Origin: MAG-120802 sp046080845
GTDB lineage: Bacteria; Actinomycetota; Actinomycetes; Nanopelagicales; Nanopelagicaceae
Reading direction: 5' to 3'
Assembly (NCBI GenBank): GCA_046080845.1
Contig: JBJTUU010000058.1
Span: 1 to 64,000 of the forward strand
DNA: 64,000 bases
The translations under genes and the position numbers were made by a program. How positions within the stretch are numbered: the stretch's first letter is position 1; every line of letters begins with the position of its first letter. The notes under the pieces are model-generated. The model was not told where the DNA came from. It did no database searches and worked only from the letters and a program-made list of their open reading frames with translations. Below, piece after piece: positions 1 to 8,066 of this stretch.

Positions 1-226
1 TGTTATCAAACTTATAGTTTGAATGAGCTGCCGAGAAGACAATTCTTGGCGAATAAAGATAACCGCTCCAACCGGCATTATCCGAAGTTACACCTTCTGG
101 CTGCCCAAAAATCGGCACAACCCTTGGGTTCTCCAAATTAATCGGGGAATTTAATGAAGCATTAGCAGGAGTAAGAATTTGAAAAAAAAATAATGAGAGA
201 GTGAGCATCTTTATAAATCTTCTCAT
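1..226 (-). CDS. Secreted trypsin-like serine protease, N-terminal part only
   Basis: An open frame of 75 codons starts at ATG 226 and runs off the left edge of the window, so the C-terminal part is missing. The first 24 residues are a signal peptide (MRRFIKMLTLS, hydrophobic stretch, then a PANA-S cut site). About 45 residues later comes FSAAHS, which looks like the catalytic-His segment (TAAHC-type) of chymotrypsin-fold proteases, after VPIFGQPEG and GWSGYLY. The Asp and Ser of the triad would lie outside the window. A -10-like TAAAAT ends 6 nt before the ATG. The protease assignment rests on this one motif and its context; a non-catalytic homologue cannot be excluded. Confidence 0.6.
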   Translation of the reverse strand, partial: MRRFIKMLTLSLFFFQILTPANASLNSPINLENPRVVPIFGQPEGVTSDNAGWSGYLYSPRIVFSAAHSNYKFDN

Positions 227-232
227 AATAAG

Positions 233-238
233 ATTTTA
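233..238 (-). promoter_or_regulatory. -10-like box of the protease gene (leaderless)
   Basis: TAAAAT on the minus strand, 6 nt before the ATG at 226. The spacing leaves no room for a ribosome binding site, so the transcript would start at or next to the start codon. No clear -35 is visible. Confidence 0.4.
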
Positions 239-269
239 GACACCCAGGGAAAGATGTTCAAGACTTTTT

Positions 270-338
270 CGAAGGACAGTCTGATAGAGCATCTGCCCGC
301 TGATCTAGTAACCAGTCCACTTTAGGAGATATTTCTAG
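270..338 (+). repeat. Degenerate partial copy of the interrupted tRNA-Lys-like element
   Basis: Blocks shared in the same order with 1336-1410: CGAAGGACA (270-278 and 1336-1344), TAGAGCA (285-291 and 1351-1357), CTGATC (300-305 and 1369-1374), CAGTCC (313-318 and 1389-1394) and TAGG followed by a GAT/TTT-rich stretch (323-334 and 1397-1409). The intervening bases differ and the anticodon and T-arm part is not present here. It ends about 20 nt before tRNA-Ser. Aligned by eye; the similarity is partial and could be convergent tRNA-like sequence. Confidence 0.35.
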
Positions 339-359
339 TTAGGAAGTATCGTTATTCCC

Positions 360-446
360 GGTGGCGTGTCTGAGCGGCCCAAGGAGCGCGCCTCGAAAGC
401 GTGTGTTGGAGATATCCAACCGTGGGTTCAAATCCCACCGCCACCG
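360..446 (+). tRNA. tRNA-Ser (anticodon CGA)
   Basis: Full cloverleaf: acceptor GGTGGCG (360-366) pairs with CGCCACC (439-445), discriminator G446. The anticodon stem 387-391/399-403 holds the 7-base loop CTCGAAA with anticodon CGA at 394-396. A long variable arm (404-421) is typical of class II serine tRNAs, and the T arm is GTGGG-TTCAAAT-CCCAC (422-438). It reads UCG codons. No CCA is encoded. Confidence 0.95.
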
Positions 447-453
447 CTCTAAT

Positions 454-900
454 TTAATACCAACGGGGAATGAATGCAGGTGTCCGTGCTTGGTAATCCT
501 TTGCTTGATCCCATATATTTTTTAGAAGTTTATCTTCCAATCGATACTTCATAATCAAAATTAGATATAACAAGATAGTAGTTATGTATGTAACCAGACT
601 CTGTTTTATCGAGCAGAACCCAGCTGCTCCTAATAGAAAAGAGGAGTACATCGGATGCCGCACCCGTGCGTAGATTCCATTAGTTATAAAAGGGGCATTC
701 TCCTTAGGTTGTGGAAAAGGATAAAAAGCCTCCCTTAAATCCCGCTTTGCTAAAACGAAAACTTTGATTGATAAAATTAGAAGAAAAAAACCAAAAATAA
801 ACCAAGGTAAGCTGAAATTAATTGATAGCGGAATAAAAATAATAATAAACATCAAGATTATTTGGCAGTAGAGTAACACCCGGCCTTTGATACTTCTCAT
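454..900 (-). CDS. Isoprenylcysteine carboxyl methyltransferase (ICMT/PEMT)-family membrane protein
   Basis: 148 residues with about four membrane segments (two in residues 10-50, then about 88-115). The central motif NGIYARVRHPMYSSF is the SAM-binding Arg-His-Pro signature of the ICMT/phospholipid methyltransferase fold, and the C-terminal RLEDKLL / YQARTPAFIPRW matches the E-x-x-L region and closing arginines of short bacterial members. The substrate cannot be told: these proteins occur widely in bacteria without prenylated proteins, and phospholipid or small-molecule methylation is possible. Encoded convergently to tRNA-Ser, 7 nt from its 3' end. Confidence 0.8.
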   Translation of the reverse strand: MRSIKGRVLLYCQIILMFIIIFIPLSINFSLPWFIFGFFLLILSIKVFVLAKRDLREAFYPFPQPKENAPFITNGIYARVRHPMYSSFLLGAAGFCSIKQSLVTYITTILLYLILIMKYRLEDKLLKNIWDQAKDYQARTPAFIPRWY

Positions 901-984
901 AACTCAATATTTACACTCTTTAGTCAAGATTCATAGGGGGGTAGTATTCACTAAGCGAGCAAAGATTTAATAAGGTGGGGTTAG

Positions 985-1290
985 TTATTTCAGTTTCCAA
1001 TCATATTTTCGCTCAACTTTAACTACCTCAAACTGATACCAGGAGTAAAAGTGAGTTCTGCCAAACTCCTGTGACACCCGATGCTCTGGATGCTCACGCC
1101 ACTCTTTAATGGATTCTAAGGATTCGAAGTAGGAAACAGTTATACCCTCTCTGGTCTCTGGGTTTCTTTGACTGAAGTGACTTATATACCCCTTGCTACT
1201 TTTTACAAGAACTTCCATTCTTGCTGAGTGCTCCTCATACAACTGCTCAAAATCAGCGGTTCTGATGGAGCGAAAAATTACTGCATACAT
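985..1290 (-). CDS. Antibiotic biosynthesis monooxygenase (ABM)-domain protein
   Basis: 101 residues forming one ferredoxin-like ABM domain: MYAVIFRSIR at the first strand, then a helix with repeated Glu/Met, KGYISHFSQRN, VSYFESLESIKEWREHPEHR and a final FEVVKVER strand. Such proteins act as cofactor-free quinol monooxygenases, haem-degrading enzymes or small-molecule-binding stress proteins; nothing here decides which. The ATG at 1290 is preceded by TAGAGT with a 6-nt gap, so the gene is probably leaderless and monocistronic. Confidence 0.8.
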   Translation of the reverse strand: MYAVIFRSIRTADFEQLYEEHSARMEVLVKSSKGYISHFSQRNPETREGITVSYFESLESIKEWREHPEHRVSQEFGRTHFYSWYQFEVVKVERKYDWKLK

Positions 1291-1296
1291 AATTTA

Positions 1297-1302
1297 ACTC
1301 TA
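1297..1302 (-). promoter_or_regulatory. -10-like box of the ABM-domain gene (leaderless)
   Basis: TAGAGT on the minus strand, 6 nt before ATG 1290; no ribosome binding site fits between. Confidence 0.45.
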
Positions 1303-1322
1303 GATTAATTTGTCTAAATGTG

Positions 1323-1482
1323 TAATAGTTAGCTCCGAAGGACAAGTTGGTAGAGCACGGTGAGAGGACTGATCGATAGAGAGCGAGTCAGTCCGGTAGG
1401 TGATTATTTAGACGGTCGAAGACCAGGAAATAATTACCACCTCTTAATCACCGGGTCGCAGGTTCGATCCCTGCACAACCCA
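1323..1482 (+). tRNA. tRNA-Lys(CTT)-like gene interrupted in the anticodon arm; 5' acceptor strand missing
   Basis: The 3' half is a clean tRNA-Lys: anticodon loop CTCTTAA (1441-1447, anticodon CTT at 1443-1445), stem TCACC (1448-1452), variable loop, T arm GCAGG-TTCGATC-CCTGC (1458-1474), acceptor ACAACCC (1475-1481) and discriminator A1482. The 5' half also looks like a tRNA: TA, D stem GCTC (1332-1335)/GAGC (1353-1356), AGTTGGTA D loop, and anticodon stem GGTGA (1359-1363). Three abnormalities: a 77-nt insertion (1364-1440) between the 5' anticodon stem and the loop; about 9 extra bases (CGAAGGACA, 1336-1344) in the D loop; and a 5' acceptor strand (TAATAGT, 1323-1329) that pairs at only three positions instead of the expected GGGTTGT. 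It may be a pseudogene, an intron-bearing tRNA or a tRNA-derived structured RNA. Confidence 0.5.
1364..1440 (+). other. 77-nt structured insertion inside the tRNA-Lys-like gene
   Basis: Two hairpins are visible. The first is GGACTGA (1366-1372) with TCAGTCC (1388-1394). The second is an 11-bp helix 1399-1409/1428-1438 with one G-U pair, capped by GGTC-GAA-GACC (1414-1424). GAGG (1364-1367) can also pair with CCTC (1440-1443), prolonging the tRNA anticodon stem across a TTAA bulge and giving a compact three-way junction. It is far too short for a complete group I or II intron and has no open frame. Whether it is removed from RNA is unknown. Confidence 0.5.
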
Positions 1483-1520
1483 CTCACATTCGCTGAAGAC
1501 CTTCCCAAAAACTATACCAA

Positions 1521-1994
1521 TCAGGAATTTGTGGGTTTATTTGCGACCGTTGCGCCATCGACGCCCCAAGCGCCATCAATTCGCGACAAGAGATATTCCA
1601 TCCAATAAGGAGTGCCGTCGTTTCCGGTAATTCTGACTTTAAATAGGAAGTAGTTGTCTGCGGAGTCGCAAGAGTAGATTTCAAATTTTTCAAGATCAAG
1701 GAGCATGGGATATTGATTGACAATTATCGAGGTGAAATCTTCGATTGAGTTAGCGGCCCGAAAATCAGCGGAAGCAAATCCATAAGCGGAACTTGGATTG
1801 GGGTCCCCAAATGCTTTTAGCTGGCCCTTTATCCACCTTGAGCCTTCTTCAAAATCTGAATCGCTGCAGTTATTCTGTAGGTCAAGAGTTGATACTTCAT
1901 CTTTCGGCTTTGGTTCTTCTGATTTGTTGGAACAAGCGGATGTGAAGATTAGTAAGACTAAGACAGCCCCAAGAATTTTCACTTGTCTTTGCAT
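1521..1994 (-). CDS. DUF4864-like lipoprotein
   Basis: 157 residues. A lipoprotein signal (MQRQVKILGAVLVLLIFTSAC) places the lipidated Cys at residue 21, followed by a charged linker rich in Lys, Glu and Pro. Residues about 50-150 resemble DUF4864: a helix (WIKGQLKAF), SSAYGFASADFR, a helix ending in VNQYPML, then strands with YFLFKVRITG and a closing SRIDGAWGVDG. The fold is related to NTF2-like domains; no function is known. TAACCT lies 6 nt before the ATG. Its 3' end lies about 40 nt from the interrupted tRNA, convergent to it. Confidence 0.65.
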   Translation of the reverse strand: MQRQVKILGAVLVLLIFTSACSNKSEEPKPKDEVSTLDLQNNCSDSDFEEGSRWIKGQLKAFGDPNPSSAYGFASADFRAANSIEDFTSIIVNQYPMLLDLEKFEIYSCDSADNYFLFKVRITGNDGTPYWMEYLLSRIDGAWGVDGATVANKPTNS

Positions 1995-2000
1995 AGCGAA

Positions 2001-2006
2001 AGGTTA
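2001..2006 (-). promoter_or_regulatory. -10-like box of the DUF4864 lipoprotein gene (leaderless)
   Basis: TAACCT on the minus strand, 6 nt before ATG 1994, just inside the short gap after gltD. Confidence 0.4.
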
Positions 2007-2011
2007 ATCCG

Positions 2012-3469
2012 TTAGACGGTCAGCGGTTTGGAGGTGGGCTCGATGGGCGATGGTAATTGCGTTCTACCCATTAAGTGTTGATCAACCGCGGCAGCAGCAC
2101 TGCGCCCTTCTGCGATCGCCCACACGATAAGTGATTGTCCCCGGCCGGCATCGCCGCACACAAATACATTTTCGACATTGGTAGCAAAATCTTTGTTCCG
2201 TTTTATGTTGCCCCGCTCGTCAATTTCAAGTTCAAGGTCGGCGACGAGAGAGTTTTGTTCTGGTCCGGTAAACCCAAGGGCAAGTAAGACTAAGTCAGCA
2301 TCTAGTACTCGTTCGGTACCAGCGACTGGTTCAAATTTTCCATTTTTGTATTTGGTTTCAACGATTTTAAGACCGATCAAATTTCCTTCGCTGTTTTTCA
2401 TAAATTCTTGAGTAGATATGGAATATAGGCGCTCGCCTGATTCTTCATGGGCGCTACTTACTCGATAGACCGCTGGATAAGTTGGCCAGGGTTGGGTTGA
2501 GGGACGTTCGTCGCTCGGGCGAGGCAGAATTTCAATTTGAGTTATGTGTGCCGCACCTTGGCGGATCGCAGTTCCCAAACAATCAGCACCGGTATCGCCA
2601 CCGCCCAGGATTATCACTCGTTTTCCTTTTGCAGAAATTTTTGGCTCATCTTTTAATTCGCCAAGCGCTTGTTTATTTCCCCAAGGCAAATACTCCATAG
2701 ATTGGTAGACCCCGATTGCATCTCTTCCTGGGATGTTTAGTTCGCGCGCTTGAGTAGCGCCAACTGCAAGCACGACTGCGTCGTAGCGAGTTTTGAGATC
2801 AGTAGCGGAAATATCAGCACCAACATTTACTCCAGCCCGGAATTGGGTACCTTCTTGTTTCATCTGATTCAGTCGTCGGTCGAGAATAGATTTTTCCATT
2901 TTAAATTCGGGTATTCCGTAACGAAGCAAGCCACCAATTTTCTCGGCTCGTTCATAGACCACAACGGTATGTCCGGCTCTCGTAAGTTGTTGCGCTGCCG
3001 CAAGCCCGGCTGGACCTGAACCGATTACGGCAACAGTTTTGCCGGTTATTCGATCGGGAGGAAGGGGTCGAACCGTCCCAGATTGGAATGCTTCTTCAAT
3101 GGTGCGGAGTTCTATTTGTTTAATAGTGACCGGGTCTTGATTGATACCTAATACGCAGGCAGTCTCGCAGGGTGCAGGACAGAGGCGGCCAGTAAATTCC
3201 GGAAAGTTGTTGGTGGCATGGAGTCGATTGATGGCTTCGAATTTCTCGTTTCGCCAAATTAAGTCATTCCATTCTGGGATTAAGTTTCCGAGCGGGCAAC
3301 CTTCGTGGCAGAACGGAATTCCGCAATCCATGCAACGCCCGGCTTGGTTACGCAGAGCACCAAATTCTTGTTCTTCATAAACCTCGCGCCAATCTAGAAT
3401 ACGCACATCAACTGGGCGGCGCTTTGGGGTTTCTCTTTCGAAGCGTAAGAATCCTTTGGGATCAGCCAT
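2012..3469 (-). CDS. gltD: Glutamate synthase (NADPH) small subunit
   Basis: 485 residues, the usual length. GltD passes electrons from NADPH through FAD to the Fe-S clusters and FMN of GltB. Visible parts: N-terminal cysteines for the low-potential Fe-S clusters (C46, C49, C54, C58 and C96, C100, C104), the FAD loop GSGPAG (149-154), and the NADPH loop GGGDTG (288-293) within a duplicated nucleotide-binding fold. The C-terminal FVCGDAGRGQSLIVWAIAEG is the FAD-contacting end of this family. Its ATG lies 8 nt inside the 3' end of gltB, so the two are translationally coupled and made in a fixed ratio. Together they assimilate ammonium from glutamine into glutamate. Confidence 0.97.
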   Translation of the reverse strand: MADPKGFLRFERETPKRRPVDVRILDWREVYEEQEFGALRNQAGRCMDCGIPFCHEGCPLGNLIPEWNDLIWRNEKFEAINRLHATNNFPEFTGRLCPAPCETACVLGINQDPVTIKQIELRTIEEAFQSGTVRPLPPDRITGKTVAVIGSGPAGLAAAQQLTRAGHTVVVYERAEKIGGLLRYGIPEFKMEKSILDRRLNQMKQEGTQFRAGVNVGADISATDLKTRYDAVVLAVGATQARELNIPGRDAIGVYQSMEYLPWGNKQALGELKDEPKISAKGKRVIILGGGDTGADCLGTAIRQGAAHITQIEILPRPSDERPSTQPWPTYPAVYRVSSAHEESGERLYSISTQEFMKNSEGNLIGLKIVETKYKNGKFEPVAGTERVLDADLVLLALGFTGPEQNSLVADLELEIDERGNIKRNKDFATNVENVFVCGDAGRGQSLIVWAIAEGRSAAAAVDQHLMGRTQLPSPIEPTSKPLTV

Positions 3470-6400
3470 TTAACACCTCGATAATTGCGGTGCTGACATC
3501 TTTACCTGAACTCTCTGCGTTAGAAATCACTTTTAGAACGCGTGCGTAGTCACGTGGCATTACTCGAGTAAATCTAGTGAGCGAGGTTTGCCAATCTTTC
3601 ATCAAGGAGTCAGCCACCTTAGAACCAGTTTCGGCAAAGAATTTAGAAATAATTTTAAATAGCGGTTCACTATCTTCGGCCGGGACAGGTTGTAGGTCAA
3701 CTAGCTCTTGGTTCACAAGTCGAGGATCTAAATCCAATAAGTAGGCAACGCCGCCTGACATACCAGCTGCAAAATTTCTTCCCGTTTTTCCAAGTACAAC
3801 AACGGTACCCCCGGTCATATATTCACAACCGTGGTCGCCAGTTCCTTCAACTACCGCGGTTACCCCCGAATTGCGGACACAGAATCGCTCGCCCACAATG
3901 CCACGAACCAAGATTTCACCGCTAGTCGCGCCATAACCGACAACATTTCCGGCGATGATGTTCCTCTCTGAATCAAAGTTTGATTTTTCATCCGGTCGTA
4001 CTATCAATCGTCCACCAGATATTCCTTTACCAAGATGGTCATTTACATCGCCATATAAGCGAATTGTTAAACCACGGGGAATGAATGCGCCCAGAGATTG
4101 ACCGGCCGAACCATGGAGCGTTATCTCTATGGTGTCATCAGGTAAACCGGTTCCGCCAAATCGCTTTGTGATTTCCGATCCTAGAATGGTTCCGACAGTT
4201 CGATTTCGATTCGTAATCGGCATCGAAATCACCGTGTGTTTTCCGGAAACCAAAGCCGCGTTAGCTAACTCAAGTAATTCAAAATCGAGCGCACCATCTA
4301 ATCCATGATTCTGGGTGATTTCTCGTTTACGGACCTGGTACTTACTTTGAGTTGGGAAATCCAAAATTGGCGAGAGATCAAGTCCGGATGCTTTCCAGTG
4401 ATCGATGGCTTTCTTGGTATCAAGTACTTCAACTTGGCCGATTGCTTCATCTAGTGAGCGGAAGCCGAGTTTGGCGAGCCACTCTCGAACCTCCTCGGCG
4501 ATATATTCGAAGAAAGTTTCGACAAATTCGGGTTTACCGGTAAAGCGTTTGCGAAGCTCTGGATTTTGAGTTGCTACTCCAACCGGACAGGTATCGAGAT
4601 GGCAAACCCGCATCATGACGCAACCAGAAACTACTAGCGGCGCCGTTGCAAATCCATATTCTTCTGCGCCAAGGAGCGCTGCAATTACAACATCGCGACC
4701 AGTTTTCATCTGGCCATCTGTTTGGACAACGATGCGATCGCGAAGACCGTTAAGAATTAGCGTTTGTTGTGTTTCGGCTAGTCCCAGCTCCCAGGGAGCG
4801 CCTGCGTGTTTAAGAGATGTAAGAGGTGAAGCGCCGGTGCCACCGTCATGTCCCGAAATCAAAACTACATCTGCGTGGGCTTTACTCACACCAGCCGCAA
4901 CGGTTCCAACACCGACTTGCGCCACTAGTTTTACATGGATTCGAGCGTCTCGATTTGAATTCTTTAAATCGTGAATCAGTTGTGCTAAATCTTCAATCGA
5001 ATAGATGTCGTGGTGCGGCGGCGGTGAAATTAGACCAACACCTGGAGTTGAGTGGCGGGTCTTTGCAATCCAGGGATAAACCTTATTTCCGGGTAGTTGA
5101 CCACCCTCGCCGGGCTTGGCACCTTGCGCCATCTTGATCTGAAGATCATCGGCATTCACTAGATATTCACTAGTTACCCCAAACCGTGCGGAAGCAACTT
5201 GTTTGATAGCGGAGCGCTTGGAATCACCGTTCGGAAGTTTTTCGTAACGTTCTGGGTCTTCCCCGCCTTCGCCAGTATTTGATTTTCCTCCAAGGCGATT
5301 CATCGCAATCGCCAGTGTTTCGTGAGCTTCTTGAGAAATTGATCCGTAAGACATCGCGCCGGTCGAGAAACGTTTAACAATCGCTGAAATTGGTTCAACC
5401 TCTTCAATCGGAATTGGTTTACGAGTTCCATCTTTGAAGGTAAACAAGCCACGTAACGTCATTAAAGCTTTGGCTTGTTCATCAACCCGTGCGGTATATC
5501 GACGGAAAATGTCATAACGTTTAGCGCGAGTAGCGTGTTGCAGCGCAAAGACAGATTCTGGATCAAATAGATGTGGTTCGCCATCCCGCCGCCATTGATA
5601 TTCGCCACCAATTTGTAGGCGCTTGGTATTGGGAATCTCACCACCTGGCGGATATGCGATGTGATGGCGCTTTATGGTTTCTTCTGCAATTACTTCGATT
5701 CCAACTCCACCAAGTCTTGAAGTTGTTCCACTGAAATATTCATTAATTAATTCTTGGGAAAGCCCAAGGGCTTCGAAAGTTTGTGCGCCGGTATAAGAAG
5801 CAATAGTCGAAATTCCCATTTTGGACATTACTTTCAAAACGCCTTTGCCGAGCGCTTTAATTAAGTTGTAGACCGCTGCTTCTGGCGTGACATCGGTGAT
5901 CACATTCTGGAAGACCAAATCTTCGGCGCTCTCCATCGCAAGATATGGATTTACTGCGGCTGCGCCATAACCAATAAGTAAGGCGACATGATGAACTTCT
6001 CGAACTTCACCGGTCTCTACTACGAGACCAACTTGAGTCCGAGTTTTCTCTCGGATTAAGTGGTGATGCACCGCGGCAGTTAATAGCAGCGAAGGTATCG
6101 GGGCATTTTCACCATCTCCATCTCGATCCGATAACACAATAACGTGTGCGCCATCTTTAATTGCTTGCGAAACCTCACTCCGAATCTCTTCAATTCGTTT
6201 TGCTAGTCCCGCACCGCCTTCTGCAATTGGGAAGAGGCCTTTGACTTTGTATGCGGTTAGTCCTGGATGATTCCCGTCGGCATTTATGTGAAGAATTTTT
6301 GCTAACTGATCGTTGTCGATCACTGGAAAATCTAAAGTGATTTGTCGGCAGGAAGCTGGACCTGGATCTAACAAGTTATGTTCCGGGCCGATGGAACCGG

Positions 6401-7994
6401 CTAGCGATGTAACTAGTTCTTCACGAATTGCATCTAGTGGTGGATTTGTTACTTGGGCAAAGATCTGGCTGAAATAATCAAAGAGCAACCGGGGTTTTTC
6501 AGATAACACCGCAACTGGTGTATCAGTTCCCATAGACCCAATTGGTTCGGCTCCAGATCGTGCCATCGGAGTTATGATTAAACGTAATTCTTCTTCGGTG
6601 TATCCAAATGCGCGCTGGCGTCTTAAAACGGATGAATGTGGATAGAAAATATGCTCACGGGTTGGGATATCTTCAAGCTTTACTATTCCCGCAGTTAGCC
6701 ATTCACTATATGGCGCGGCATTTGCTAACTCTTCCTTTATCTCATCATCTTCAATAACTCGGCCAGCATCGAGATCTACTAGAAACATCTTTCCTGGTTG
6801 TAGTCGACCTTTTCGAATAACTCGTTCCGGTGCGATATCTAGAACTCCAACTTCGCTAGCAAGAACAACCAATCCATCTTCGGTTATCCAGAATCGACTG
6901 GGGCGAAGTCCATTTCGATCGAGCACGGCTCCGATATGTTTGCCATCGCTAAAAGTTATACAAGCTGGACCATCCCACGGCTCCATCAGTGAGGAGTGGA
7001 AACGATAAAAATCTCTTTGATTTTTCGGCATGGTCTCGTTCTTCTCCCACGCCTCCGGAATCATCATCAAAACTGAGTGTGGTAGCGATCTTCCGCCAAG
7101 ATAAAGAAGTTCTAAAACTTCATCAAAGGAAGATGAGTCGCTCCCGTTTGGATTGATGATTGGAAAGAGTTTCTTGATATCGCCAGGGATTAATGAGCTA
7201 GATAGCAGCGCCTCGCGAGCGGCCATCCAGTTGCGATTACCTTTCAAGGTGTTTATCTCTCCGTTATGCGCGATATAGCGATACGGATGCGCAAGCGGCC
7301 ACGACGGGAAAGTATTCGTAGAGAATCTTGAGTGAACCAGGGCAAAGGGCGATGTAAATAACGGCTCGTTTAAATCTGGGAAGAATTCAGAGAGTTGATA
7401 AGTGGTGAGCATTCCTTTATAGACAATGGTCTTAGTTGAAAGGCTTGCGAAGTAGATTGGTAGCGTATGTTCAACTTGCTTACGAAAGACAAAGGCGCGT
7501 CTATCTAAATCGATTTCAGATTCACCATTAAGGCCAACTAGAAATAGCTCTTTGAAATCCGGCATCACCGAGAGCGCGGTTTCTCCTAAGCTAGTTGAGT
7601 TAATGGGTACATCTCGCCAACCCAAAACTTTTAAGCCAACTTCGGTTGCAATACTTTCCAGGGCACTTAACTCTCCGTAATTCTTCGGAAGAAATGCGAT
7701 ACCTACCGCATATTTACCAACTTCTGGCAGTGGGAACGAAACATTGGCTCGCAAAAATTCATCTGGAATGCGCACCATAATTCCAGCGCCATCGCCGCTA
7801 TTTGGTTCCGCTCCTGAAGCGCCTCGATGATTTAAATTCCGAAGGGCTTGTAAACCATGTTGCACAATCTCATGGGTTGGTTTTTGATGAAGTGTTGCCA
7901 CCATGGCGACGCCGCAGGCATCATGCTCAAACGATGGGTCATAAAGACCACTTCGTTCTGGCAGAGCGCTGAATAGGCGATCTTGGTTTGCCAT
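3462..7994 (-). CDS. gltB: Glutamate synthase large subunit
   Basis: About 1510 residues from ATG 7994. I chose this start rather than one at 8042 because MANQDRLFSALP gives the usual short propeptide, with GGGAAA upstream. Cys27 (in HDACGVAM) should become the N-terminal nucleophile of the class II glutamine amidotransferase after propeptide removal. Next come the central domain, the FMN-binding synthase barrel (GAMSYGSIS, KPGEGGQLPG, GHDGGTGASP), the Fe-S cysteines in CVMMRVCHLDTCPVG and the C-terminal beta-helix domain (GTGDHGCEYMTGG). It transfers glutamine amide nitrogen to 2-oxoglutarate. Overlaps gltD by 8 nt. The gap of about 70 nt to the upstream SDR gene shows no obvious promoter. 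Confidence 0.97.
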   Translation of the reverse strand: MANQDRLFSALPERSGLYDPSFEHDACGVAMVATLHQKPTHEIVQHGLQALRNLNHRGASGAEPNSGDGAGIMVRIPDEFLRANVSFPLPEVGKYAVGIAFLPKNYGELSALESIATEVGLKVLGWRDVPINSTSLGETALSVMPDFKELFLVGLNGESEIDLDRRAFVFRKQVEHTLPIYFASLSTKTIVYKGMLTTYQLSEFFPDLNEPLFTSPFALVHSRFSTNTFPSWPLAHPYRYIAHNGEINTLKGNRNWMAAREALLSSSLIPGDIKKLFPIINPNGSDSSSFDEVLELLYLGGRSLPHSVLMMIPEAWEKNETMPKNQRDFYRFHSSLMEPWDGPACITFSDGKHIGAVLDRNGLRPSRFWITEDGLVVLASEVGVLDIAPERVIRKGRLQPGKMFLVDLDAGRVIEDDEIKEELANAAPYSEWLTAGIVKLEDIPTREHIFYPHSSVLRRQRAFGYTEEELRLIITPMARSGAEPIGSMGTDTPVAVLSEKPRLLFDYFSQIFAQVTNPPLDAIREELVTSLAGSIGPEHNLLDPGPASCRQITLDFPVIDNDQLAKILHINADGNHPGLTAYKVKGLFPIAEGGAGLAKRIEEIRSEVSQAIKDGAHVIVLSDRDGDGENAPIPSLLLTAAVHHHLIREKTRTQVGLVVETGEVREVHHVALLIGYGAAAVNPYLAMESAEDLVFQNVITDVTPEAAVYNLIKALGKGVLKVMSKMGISTIASYTGAQTFEALGLSQELINEYFSGTTSRLGGVGIEVIAEETIKRHHIAYPPGGEIPNTKRLQIGGEYQWRRDGEPHLFDPESVFALQHATRAKRYDIFRRYTARVDEQAKALMTLRGLFTFKDGTRKPIPIEEVEPISAIVKRFSTGAMSYGSISQEAHETLAIAMNRLGGKSNTGEGGEDPERYEKLPNGDSKRSAIKQVASARFGVTSEYLVNADDLQIKMAQGAKPGEGGQLPGNKVYPWIAKTRHSTPGVGLISPPPHHDIYSIEDLAQLIHDLKNSNRDARIHVKLVAQVGVGTVAAGVSKAHADVVLISGHDGGTGASPLTSLKHAGAPWELGLAETQQTLILNGLRDRIVVQTDGQMKTGRDVVIAALLGAEEYGFATAPLVVSGCVMMRVCHLDTCPVGVATQNPELRKRFTGKPEFVETFFEYIAEEVREWLAKLGFRSLDEAIGQVEVLDTKKAIDHWKASGLDLSPILDFPTQSKYQVRKREITQNHGLDGALDFELLELANAALVSGKHTVISMPITNRNRTVGTILGSEITKRFGGTGLPDDTIEITLHGSAGQSLGAFIPRGLTIRLYGDVNDHLGKGISGGRLIVRPDEKSNFDSERNIIAGNVVGYGATSGEILVRGIVGERFCVRNSGVTAVVEGTGDHGCEYMTGGTVVVLGKTGRNFAAGMSGGVAYLLDLDPRLVNQELVDLQPVPAEDSEPLFKIISKFFAETGSKVADSLMKDWQTSLTRFTRVMPRDYARVLKVISNAESSGKDVSTAIIEVLNG

Positions 7995-8066
7995 CGTTTC
8001 CCATCTACATCTATAAGAATTTGTGGGACGGCATTGGCCCAAGAAGGTCGAAATCTATCAAAGGTG

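Noticed and set aside
270..359. A second complete tRNA gene upstream of tRNA-Ser
   Set aside because: No T arm, anticodon stem or matching acceptor strands can be drawn, so only a degenerate repeat is reported.
1364..1440. Group I or group II intron in tRNA-Lys
   Set aside because: At 77 nt it is too small for either catalytic core; no P3-P8 or domain V equivalent is visible, and no intron-encoded protein is near.
1360..1608. 82-residue plus-strand frame across the tRNA-Lys-like locus
   Set aside because: It runs through the tRNA T arm and antisense to the lipoprotein gene and has no protein-like features.
7995..8042. Upstream start for gltB
   Set aside because: It would add 16 residues to the propeptide; ATG 7994 gives the usual distance to the nucleophile Cys and has a better ribosome site.
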